Source: Dehalococcoidales bacterium
GTDB taxonomy: Bacteria > Chloroflexota > Dehalococcoidia > Dehalococcoidales > UBA2162
DNA length: 5,437 bases
Direction of reading: 5' to 3'
NCBI GenBank assembly: GCA_020343555.1
Contig: CP070800.1
Span: forward strand, 1,304,285-1,309,721
Shown here: in pieces, positions 1-5,437 of the stretch
Numbering within the stretch: position 1 is the first letter of the stretch
Layout: each line of letters begins with the position of its first letter
Made by a program: the position numbers and the translations under genes
Notes under the pieces: generated by a model
What the model saw: the letters and a program-made list of their open reading frames with translations, nothing else
What the model was told of the DNA's origin: nothing
Database searches by the model: none

Positions 1-935
1 AGCTGACGAGTAAGGGCACGCAGTCCGATATATTTCGCAACATTAGCCTCGATATAGAACTGGGCTATCTTCTGCCGCGTTACAGGATCCGTATTCCGCT
101 GCATATTCTTAGCAAGGGTGATAAGTTCATTGATGGACGTCAGGAGACCGACAGCCGAGCTGGCATTCGATCTCTCGAACTCCAGCGTTCCCATCGAGAT
201 GTAAAAACCCCTGTCCTTTTCGCCAACCATCAGGCTCTTGTGGATACGCACATCATCAAGAAAGGTTTCTCCGAACAGCGTATATCCGGTCATTTCTCTC
301 AGGGGACGAACCGTCACTCCGGGAGCATGCATGTCGAGAAGGAAGTAACTGATCCCGCGTTGTTTCGGTATATCGGGATCAAAGTTCGTTCTCGCCAGCA
401 GGATCGCCCAGTCAGCTCTCATCCCGCCTGTTGTCCACACTTTCTGTCCGTTAACCACATAGTAGTCACCGTCTTCGACGGCTCTTGTCTGGATATTCTT
501 AAGGTCCGAACCTGCTCCCGGCTCGGAAAATCCCTGACACCAGACTTCTTCCCCACTAAGTATCTTCGGGAGAAATCTTTTCTTTTGCTCCTCTGTGCCA
601 GCCGCGATTATCGTCGGTCCAGCCCAGCCGACCCCCAGACCTCCGGCGCCCATCGGGGCACGACGTTTTGCCATCTCCTCGCTGAATATCACCTGTTCCA
701 TCAGGGTAGCACCCCGACCTCCATACTCTTTCGGCCAGGCAATGCCTACAAATCCGGCTGCATAAAGTTTCTTGTGCCATTCCCGGTTGAACGCAAGCCA
801 TTCGTCTGATTCCGGTTCGGGTCCGGAACCATCATTCCTGACATACCAGTCCGGAAGATCCTTCATATTTTCGTCCAGCCAGTCATTGACCTCTTTCTTA
901 AAGACCTCTTCTTCAGGGGTAAGGGAAAAATCCAT
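1..935 (-). CDS. Acyl-CoA dehydrogenase, FadE type (3' end cut by window)
   Basis: This is an FAD flavoenzyme that oxidises an acyl-CoA to the 2,3-enoyl-CoA and passes electrons to ETF or a similar carrier in the cytoplasm. The frame is open for 311 codons from ATG 935 to the left edge, with no stop. Seen in the sequence: an N-terminal helical domain (about 4-125), including AWPKEYGG at 66-73; the family signature QGFSEPGAGSD at 134-144; the FAD-contacting WTTG at 167-170; the beta domain to about 230; and the start of the C-terminal helical domain. Glu254 in LEFER (251-255) aligns by eye with the catalytic Glu of isovaleryl-CoA dehydrogenase (LDLER), so the base may sit here rather than near the C-terminus as in medium-chain enzymes. 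Family members are about 380-400 residues, so roughly 80 residues are missing. An SD (GAAAGGAG, 943-950) lies 7 bases before the ATG. The substrate is unknown. The family call is very safe. Confidence 0.95.
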   Translation of the reverse strand, partial: MDFSLTPEEEVFKKEVNDWLDENMKDLPDWYVRNDGSGPEPESDEWLAFNREWHKKLYAAGFVGIAWPKEYGGRGATLMEQVIFSEEMAKRRAPMGAGGLGVGWAGPTIIAAGTEEQKKRFLPKILSGEEVWCQGFSEPGAGSDLKNIQTRAVEDGDYYVVNGQKVWTTGGMRADWAILLARTNFDPDIPKQRGISYFLLDMHAPGVTVRPLREMTGYTLFGETFLDDVRIHKSLMVGEKDRGFYISMGTLEFERSNASSAVGLLTSINELITLAKNMQRNTDPVTRQKIAQFYIEANVAKYIGLRALTRQ

Positions 936-942
936 CTCTACG

Positions 943-950
943 CTCCTTTC
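943..950 (-). promoter_or_regulatory. Ribosome binding site of the acyl-CoA dehydrogenase gene
   Basis: On the minus strand GAAAGGAG ends 7 bases before ATG 935. It fixes the start of the acyl-CoA dehydrogenase, whose first residues (MDFSLTPEEE) are typical of the family N-terminus. Confidence 0.85.
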
Positions 951-990
951 TATATCAAATCGCCGATAATGGATTTAGTTATTTCAGCAG

Positions 991-1006
991 GTGTTTATTG
1001 TAACAC
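991..1006 (-). promoter_or_regulatory. Weak extended -10 element inside a small palindrome
   Basis: In the 102-base gap before the acyl-CoA dehydrogenase, the minus strand reads GTGTTACAATAAACAC, a palindrome with perfect 5-base arms (GTGTT/AACAC) and 6 bases between. Within it TGTTACAAT (1005-997) resembles an extended -10 box (TGnTATAAT), but no good -35 is found upstream. If real, it would give a leader of about 55 bases and a repressor could bind over the promoter. The arms are short and such matches occur by chance in AT-rich gaps, so this is only a candidate. The rest of the gap is AT-rich with no terminator. Confidence 0.22.
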
Positions 1007-1037
1007 TTACATAAAGAGAAAATAAATATACCGTCGG

Positions 1038-2474
1038 TCATCTCCTGTTATAGTAATCGATGTATCGTCTAAGGGCGAGGGCAGCGCGATTGACCGATGG
1101 AAATACGGCAAATCCTTCCTCGGCAAGAGTTGACTGTACTTCAAGAGAAAGTTTCTTAGCTTCAGTCGATAAGACAAAATCTAGAACCACCACGGTCTTG
1201 TGCTTTATCTCCGGCGCCAGTCTCTTCAACGTATCAAGGTAAGGTTTATACATTATATGTCGTATCGATGGAGTAAGATCGAACTGAATATGGACCAGCA
1301 GCAGATCGGTCTTCACCCACCTGGAGATACTCTCTATTGCTGCCGATGTTCCTTTCGAGCCTGCTTTAGGCCAGAGATCGAACGGATTCTTGAAGATACT
1401 GCCTGCTCGACCCCCACAGATCTCCACCAGGTCGTCCTGCAGCTCCCGCGGAGACTCAGGCACCTCTATTCCCTTGTCGGTACAGGCATCAGCTGCCTGG
1501 ATTCCGGCTCCTCCGCCAAAGCCTACTATAGAAATATTACAGCCTGCAGGTGAAGAAAGGAAGTTCAATAGAACCAGTACGTCCACAAGTTCTTCAAGGC
1601 TGTAAACCTGAATAGCCCCGGCTTGTTTCAACACAGTATTCCAGACTAAACTTGATCCGGCGAGAGATGCCGTATGAGATGCAGCACCCCTGGAACCGGC
1701 TTCCGTGTAACCTGCTTTAAAAATAACAACCGGCTTCACCGCGGCAGCTTCTTTCAGTACCTTGAAGAATCGCTGTCCGTCTTTTACTCCTTCTATATAA
1801 GCGGCGATTATCTCTGTATCTTTATCATCCTTAAAATATTCGATGAAATCACATTCGTTCAGATCGGCGGCATTACCGTAGCTGATAGCCTTGCTGAAAT
1901 AGACACCGCGCATGGTTGCCTCGCGTACCACGTACGTCCCGTTTCGTCCGCTTTGCGCTATCCATCCTACGTTGCCGGACTTTCTGGTAAAACCTTCATC
2001 GAAAGTAAGACCGGTTTTCGGACAGTAAATGCCCATGCCATTCGGACCGGTCATCCTGACACCAGCCTGCCGGGCTATGGACAGTATCTCGTTTTCCAGG
2101 GAATTCCCGTTTTCATCACCAATTTCGCTGAAACCGGCGGTGAAAAGGTGAAGGAGTTTTACTCCATTTTCTGCGCAATCGGAAACTAACTGTGGTGTAT
2201 TCCTGGCAGGTATAGCGGATACAACGAAGTCTACCTGATCAGGTATCTCCTTCAGACTGCGATATATCTTCCGTCCCAGGGTTTCGCCGCCTGATGGATT
2301 AACCGCGTAGATGTTACCTTTAAAACCCGCAGCTTCAAACCGCTTGATATAGCTGTTCGCGATACCGGTTCCCTTTGCATCGGTCGAGACTCCGGCAACC
2401 GCTATAGTCGCTGGATGAAAAATATAATCGAGTGTCGGTTTCTGCCCTCTTATTACCGGTTCCGGAGACGCCAA
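1038..2474 (-). CDS. CoA-binding protein, ADP-forming acyl-CoA synthetase alpha subunit-like
   Basis: The protein has 478 residues and likely forms half of an ADP-forming acyl-CoA synthetase (acyl-CoA + ADP + Pi = acid + ATP + CoA), in the succinyl-CoA synthetase superfamily. Domain order seen: a CoA-binding Rossmann domain (about 15-140, with IAVAGVS at 24-30 and GPNGMG at 143-148); a succinyl-CoA ligase-like domain (about 165-295, with AQSGRNGT at 173-180 and SYGNAADLN at 198-206); and a third ligase domain (about 305-470, with GFGGGAG at 318-324). His267 in ASHTASLAG (265-273) matches the phosphohistidine of archaeal ACD alpha subunits, so catalysis looks intact. The length fits the separate alpha subunit (about 460), not the fused enzyme of about 700. 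The ATP-grasp beta part is absent here and would have to be encoded elsewhere. The start is TTG, chosen because GGAGGAG lies just upstream and an in-frame TGA occurs six codons before it. It is probably cotranscribed with the flavoprotein upstream. Confidence 0.9.
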   Translation of the reverse strand: MASPEPVIRGQKPTLDYIFHPATIAVAGVSTDAKGTGIANSYIKRFEAAGFKGNIYAVNPSGGETLGRKIYRSLKEIPDQVDFVVSAIPARNTPQLVSDCAENGVKLLHLFTAGFSEIGDENGNSLENEILSIARQAGVRMTGPNGMGIYCPKTGLTFDEGFTRKSGNVGWIAQSGRNGTYVVREATMRGVYFSKAISYGNAADLNECDFIEYFKDDKDTEIIAAYIEGVKDGQRFFKVLKEAAAVKPVVIFKAGYTEAGSRGAASHTASLAGSSLVWNTVLKQAGAIQVYSLEELVDVLVLLNFLSSPAGCNISIVGFGGGAGIQAADACTDKGIEVPESPRELQDDLVEICGGRAGSIFKNPFDLWPKAGSKGTSAAIESISRWVKTDLLLVHIQFDLTPSIRHIMYKPYLDTLKRLAPEIKHKTVVVLDFVLSTEAKKLSLEVQSTLAEEGFAVFPSVNRAALALRRYIDYYNRR

Positions 2475-2478
2475 ATAT

Positions 2479-2485
2479 CTCCTCC
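2479..2485 (-). promoter_or_regulatory. Ribosome binding site that fixes a TTG start
   Basis: The minus strand reads GGAGGAG, then ATAT, then TTG at 2474. The strong SD, the in-frame TGA a few codons upstream, and the lack of a nearby in-frame ATG or GTG that would keep the CoA-binding domain intact all support the TTG. The 69-base gap around it shows no terminator or promoter that I can support. Confidence 0.8.
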
Positions 2486-2543
2486 GTTCTCACAGCCTGG
2501 CAGCCTCAGGCAGATGTGTTTACTAAAAAGTACAAACTCTCTA

Positions 2544-3986
2544 CTAACTTATATAGGTCGATGCACTCTTCCCGGCAATACGACCGGAATTTAACGCGAA
2601 TGCGGAAGAAAGCCCGGAAGTAATATGCATACCGTAGTCTTGACCGTACATTCCACCAGCATCGTATCCTACGGCATAAAGACCGGGTATTACCTTGTCT
2701 TTCTTATCTACCACTTCAAGCCTTTGATTAACCTTGATACCTCCCATAGTTCCAAGGCAAACGGTATTAGCCTTGGCCGCGTAATACCTGGGTCCTGTTA
2801 AAGGCTTGAGATATCTTCTGTTCTTATTGAATATTTCGTCATAGCCTTTAACGCAGCAGGCATTATATTCATCGAGTGTTGCTTTAAGCACGTCGGGCTC
2901 TATACCGATCATACCTGCCAGTTCTTCTATCGAATCGGCGCTGCACAGGTCGTCTGAAGGATTTTCAAGAGCGACCTTCAGGTCCTCAGTTATATCAATT
3001 TTCTGACCGGGCAGGGTATCCGGAGTTATCCCTTTATCGATTCCCTCTTCAGCCATACGTCTTATTACCCCATCATCGAAAATCGAATAGGTATACCCTT
3101 CCTTATGCCTGGCGTTAGCATTGCCCTCCGATGTATCGAAGAAAGTTATTCCCTCATCACAGAACCGCTCTCCCGTCTGGTTAACCCAGAGGTCGGGCTG
3201 GATAACGACCATGCTGACCCGTCCTCCGGCACCCAGTTCCTGGCGTGAAGGGCCTATTCGGAACAATTCTACGGTACCGATACCTTCCTCGGCTGCTCCG
3301 AGTTCGAAGGCCATCCTGATTCCGTCCCCGTTCTTTTCGACATTTCCGACAGGAAGGAGATTCTCCATCAGGTTGAAGCCGGTATACTTCTTGACCCATT
3401 CCTTATTATTGATATACCCGCCGCTGGCGATAACCACTGTCCTGGCAGCTACCTGGATATCATCTTCATCTCCTTCGACAACAACTCCGGCTATCCGGTC
3501 ACCACTCTTGATAATCTGCGTTACCGGTACTCCGGCTTTGATGATAATGCCCTTCTCCTGTGCCCGTGTGACGAGTGTTTTCACCACAGCAGCGCCCTCT
3601 CCCTTGATGAGATGGTAGGTCTCAGGAGCGTTCGGCATATTTATGGTTAACTCAGTGAACTCTACACCCTGCTCTTCGAGCCAGTCAATTGTCGATCCGG
3701 ACTCATTGACAATCGCCCTGACCAGGCGAGGATTGGCTCGCCAGTGGCTGTATTCAACGATAGCGCTGAAGGCTTCATCTTTCCCAAAAGTAATGTATCT
3801 TTCTTTCTGATAACGACTTTCTACAGCAAATGTTCCCTTGAAAAAGTTCGAGGTGCCGCCGAGAGATTTAAGTTTTTCAAAAATGATGACTTTCTTACCA
3901 GCTTCCGCTGCGGTCAGGGCTGCCGTCAACCCCGAGACTCCGCTTCCTATCACTACAACATCGGTTTGTGACGGAATATCACTCAT
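2544..3986 (-). CDS. FAD-dependent oxidoreductase, FAD_binding_2 (fumarate reductase/KstD superfamily)
   Basis: The protein has 480 residues and is a cytoplasmic flavoprotein; no Tat or Sec signal, heme motif or FMN-binding domain is seen. Features: the N-terminal dinucleotide fold VVVIGSGVSGLTAA (10-23) with the ribose-binding Glu37 and KSLGGTSN (40-47); the second FAD stretch VVIASGGY (184-191); the cap domain (about 240-390), with WVNQTGERF (267-275); and the C-terminal FAD segment GLYAVGYDAGGMYGQ (435-449) and GLSSAFALNSGRIAG (458-472). Family members reduce or introduce C=C bonds next to a carbonyl or carboxylate (fumarate, urocanate, cinnamate-type acids, 3-ketosteroids). The active-site Arg found a few residues after the RF-x-NE motif in fumarate reductases is not present here (Phe282 aligns by eye), so fumarate is unlikely and the substrate is unknown. 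A TTG immediately precedes the ATG, but SD spacing favours ATG 3986. The gene is followed after 69 bases by the CoA-binding protein. Confidence 0.9.
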   Translation of the reverse strand: MSDIPSQTDVVVIGSGVSGLTAALTAAEAGKKVIIFEKLKSLGGTSNFFKGTFAVESRYQKERYITFGKDEAFSAIVEYSHWRANPRLVRAIVNESGSTIDWLEEQGVEFTELTINMPNAPETYHLIKGEGAAVVKTLVTRAQEKGIIIKAGVPVTQIIKSGDRIAGVVVEGDEDDIQVAARTVVIASGGYINNKEWVKKYTGFNLMENLLPVGNVEKNGDGIRMAFELGAAEEGIGTVELFRIGPSRQELGAGGRVSMVVIQPDLWVNQTGERFCDEGITFFDTSEGNANARHKEGYTYSIFDDGVIRRMAEEGIDKGITPDTLPGQKIDITEDLKVALENPSDDLCSADSIEELAGMIGIEPDVLKATLDEYNACCVKGYDEIFNKNRRYLKPLTGPRYYAAKANTVCLGTMGGIKVNQRLEVVDKKDKVIPGLYAVGYDAGGMYGQDYGMHITSGLSSAFALNSGRIAGKSASTYIS

Positions 3987-3991
3987 CAATT

Positions 3992-3998
3992 TCCTCCC
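3992..3998 (-). promoter_or_regulatory. Ribosome binding site deciding ATG over adjacent TTG
   Basis: The minus strand reads GGGAGGAAATTGATG. The core GGAGG (3997-3993) lies 6 bases before ATG 3986 but only 3 bases before TTG 3989, so the ATG is the better start. Confidence 0.75.
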
Positions 3999-4038
3999 TC
4001 ATTACATTAGGGCAGCTCTTTAAACATTCAACGCAAAT

Positions 4039-4069
4039 ATCATAGCAGAAATACCACAAAATATCTCAA
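4039..4069 (-). promoter_or_regulatory. Candidate sigma-70 promoter with extended -10 for the three-gene unit
   Basis: On the minus strand, TTGAGA (4069-4064, 5 of 6 matches to the -35 consensus) and TGCTATGAT (4047-4039, an extended -10 with TATGAT matching 5 of 6) are separated by 19 bases. The spacer is slightly long, but the TG extension can compensate. Transcription would begin near 4032, giving a leader of about 45 bases before ATG 3986. The position, after the inverted repeat and before the SD, is what is expected for a promoter of the flavoprotein, CoA-binding protein and acyl-CoA dehydrogenase genes. Sequence match only. Confidence 0.5.
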
Positions 4070-4105
4070 GTTTCCGACAACAAATACTAGTGTTCTGCTA
4101 AATTC

Positions 4106-4134
4106 GCTCATCCTTAGCCGGTCGAAGGATGAGC
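4106..4134 (-). terminator. Perfect 10-bp inverted repeat, possible terminator
   Basis: GCTCATCCTT (4106-4115) and AAGGATGAGC (4125-4134) are exact inverted repeats around a 9-base loop, beginning 31 bases past the stop codon of the GltD-like gene. The position suits a transcription end or a 3' RNA-stabilising hairpin. No run of T follows on the minus strand (GAATTTAGC) or on the plus strand (ATATATTC), so it is not a textbook intrinsic terminator. Confidence 0.5.
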
Positions 4135-4165
4135 ATATATTCAGAGGTGTTCTCGAGACACAATA

Positions 4166-5437
4166 CTAGCCATAACTACTCCAGAACTCCACTGACTTTA
4201 TCTTTAATCTCAGGTCACACTGCAAACAACGTTCCGATTCATTATTCGCAGCTTCTCTATCAATATCTCCGACAACCTTACGAAAATCCTCGAGTCGTTC
4301 CTCCCTCGGTACATGAATCTCTTCACACCGGGGTAAATATGCAAAACCTTCCATAGGTCCAAGGCAAGCCTCGGTCTCTTCCTCAGGCGCCAGTTTTTCA
4401 TCGATAATTCCATTACCGCCAAGATATTTATCGATGGCGATTGCAGCCTTTCTCCCGGATGCTATAGCCTGAATAACGGTTGCGGTGCCGTGAACAGCAT
4501 CTCCGGCAGCAAACACTCCTTCTCTTCCGGAAGTCTGCGTGAAGGGATCAAGTTCAATATGACCGTTCTCCATTATGTCAACTCCGAAACCGTCAGGTAT
4601 CAACGGGCGCTGGCCTATGGCAAAGATCACGGTATCCGCTTCAAGAGTAACGTGAGAGTTTTCCCGTACCTCAATAACGGCTCTCTTGTTTTCATCGAAG
4701 CTGAATGATTCTACTTCGAGGAACTCGACTCCCTTCACTAACCCGTTTTCGGTAATAATCCGGGTGGATGTTCGGGAAGGATGAACGAGTATTCTTTCTT
4801 CCTCAGCCTGCGTTATTTCATCTTCAGTAGCCGGCATGTCCTCGCGGCATTCCAGGCATGCAATCTGCACAAGTTCCCCGCCCAGTCTCCGGGCAACACG
4901 TGCGCAGTCGAAGGCCACATTACCACCACCCAGCACCACGACCTTCTTTCCGATACTCACACTTTCACCCAGACTCACATCTTTCAGCATCTCGATCCCG
5001 ATGATAACCCCTTCATTATCAGCATCCAGGATCGGTAAAATCTGTCCCCGGTGAGTGCCTATCGCGGCAAGCACGGCATCGTATCCCTGTTGGAGGAGTT
5101 TTTCCGTTGACTCTATATAGGTGCCCGTTAGAATCTCAACGCCTTTGTTCTTGATAACTTCTATCTCTTTCTCCAGCATGTCTTTCGGAAGGCGGTATTC
5201 GGGAATACCGAATTTCATCATACCTCCGGCAAACGGCTGGGACTCAAAAACGGTAACAGCATTCCCCTGGTTCGCCAGGTAGTATGCCGCAGTCAGACCG
5301 GCCGGACCGGAACCGATTATTGCTACTTTTTTCCCTGTCTCCGGTTTTTTTACCGAATTTTCCAGCCACTTATTTTCTTCATCATTCGCGGCAGCAAAAC
5401 GTTTCAATTCCTTGATCGACATCGCTTCATTGACTTC
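4166..5437 (-). CDS. GltD-like NAD(P)H/FAD oxidoreductase (5' end cut by window)
   Basis: This is a flavoprotein of the glutamate synthase small-subunit family, in which FAD and NAD(P)H exchange electrons with iron-sulfur partners. The frame stays open to the right edge (EVNEA precedes Met 5422). In this family that stretch (EVNEAMSIKELKRF) follows an N-terminal cysteine-rich Fe-S domain, so Met 5422 is an internal residue, not the start. Counting from it: FAD motif IIGSGPAG (35-42); GGMMKFGIPEYRLP (66-79), typical of GltD; NAD(P) motif VLGGGNVAFD (163-172); REDMPA (193-198); and the C-terminal FAD segment FAAGDAVHGTATV (304-316). After the family core come about 80 residues ending in RCLQCDLR (398-405, CxxC at 399/402) and a short tail. 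No GltB glutaminase subunit is in view, so the real partner is probably not glutamate synthase. The following gene starts 179 bases away. It could be part of a longer redox fusion beyond the edge. Confidence 0.9.
   Translation of the reverse strand, partial: EVNEAMSIKELKRFAAANDEENKWLENSVKKPETGKKVAIIGSGPAGLTAAYYLANQGNAVTVFESQPFAGGMMKFGIPEYRLPKDMLEKEIEVIKNKGVEILTGTYIESTEKLLQQGYDAVLAAIGTHRGQILPILDADNEGVIIGIEMLKDVSLGESVSIGKKVVVLGGGNVAFDCARVARRLGGELVQIACLECREDMPATEDEITQAEEERILVHPSRTSTRIITENGLVKGVEFLEVESFSFDENKRAVIEVRENSHVTLEADTVIFAIGQRPLIPDGFGVDIMENGHIELDPFTQTSGREGVFAAGDAVHGTATVIQAIASGRKAAIAIDKYLGGNGIIDEKLAPEEETEACLGPMEGFAYLPRCEEIHVPREERLEDFRKVVGDIDREAANNESERCLQCDLRLKIKSVEFWSSYG

Noticed and set aside
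240..809. Plus-strand open frame of 189 codons
   Set aside because: It lies entirely antisense to the acyl-CoA dehydrogenase, whose reading frame shows clear family motifs; the plus-strand product has no recognisable domain and a cysteine/serine-rich shadow composition.
1674..2189. Plus-strand open frame of 171 codons
   Set aside because: Antisense to the CoA-binding protein, through its conserved ligase-domain motifs; no recognisable product.
2495..2511. GCCTG/CAGGC inverted repeat in the gap between the flavoprotein and the CoA-binding gene
   Set aside because: Only 5 bp with a 7-base loop and no T run; too weak to call a terminator.
3121..3618. Plus-strand open frame of 165 codons
   Set aside because: Antisense to the FAD-dependent oxidoreductase; its serine/proline-rich composition is what a complementary-strand shadow gives.
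5405..5422. Met 5422 as the true start of the GltD-like gene
   Set aside because: The frame stays open upstream to the edge and the residues before it (EVNEA) match the conserved stretch that joins the Fe-S domain to the FAD domain in this family.
1..5437. CRISPR array, tRNA/rRNA, insertion sequence, toxin-antitoxin or defence genes
   Set aside because: No spaced direct repeats, cloverleaf-like sequence, transposase motifs or small paired genes seen; almost all of the window is accounted for by four metabolic genes.

Overview
The window carries four genes, all on the minus strand, so transcription runs from the right edge to the left edge. The two outer genes are cut by the window ends. From 5' to 3' in the direction of transcription they are: (1) the C-terminal part of a GltD-like NAD(P)H/FAD oxidoreductase (right edge to 4166); (2) a complete FAD-binding oxidoreductase of the fumarate reductase/3-ketosteroid dehydrogenase superfamily (3986-2544); (3) a complete CoA-binding protein with the layout of the alpha subunit of an ADP-forming acyl-CoA synthetase (2474-1038, TTG start); (4) the first 311 codons of an acyl-CoA dehydrogenase (935 to the left edge). 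There is no RNA gene, mobile element or CRISPR array.

The gaps are short. The 179-base gap between genes 1 and 2 holds a perfect 10-bp inverted repeat, then an extended -10 promoter candidate, then a strong Shine-Dalgarno. This suggests genes 2-3-4 form a transcription unit that starts separately from gene 1. The 69-base gap between genes 2 and 3 holds only the ribosome binding site I can support. The 102-base gap between genes 3 and 4 holds a weak extended -10 element inside a small palindrome, and the ribosome binding site of gene 4.

Taken together the genes suggest catabolism of an organic acid through CoA thioesters. Gene 3 would interconvert acyl-CoA and free acid, gene 4 would oxidise the acyl-CoA to an enoyl-CoA, and gene 2 would reduce or dehydrogenate a carbon-carbon bond next to a carbonyl or carboxylate. 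Gene 1 would move electrons between NAD(P)H and another carrier. The substrate cannot be read from the sequence. This division of labour is inferred from families and gene order only.

The organism is a bacterium with strong purine-rich Shine-Dalgarno sites, medium GC content by eye, and free use of ATA and AGA codons. The gene mix (GltD-like flavoprotein, FAD_binding_2 reductase, ADP-forming CoA ligase subunit, FadE-type dehydrogenase) fits acid-degrading, often anaerobic lineages such as Chloroflexota (Dehalococcoidia-like) or Desulfobacterota. That placement is a low-confidence guess. I do not see a clearly new system here. The most interesting points are the CoA ligase alpha subunit with no ATP-grasp partner in view, and the pairing of two unlike flavoproteins.
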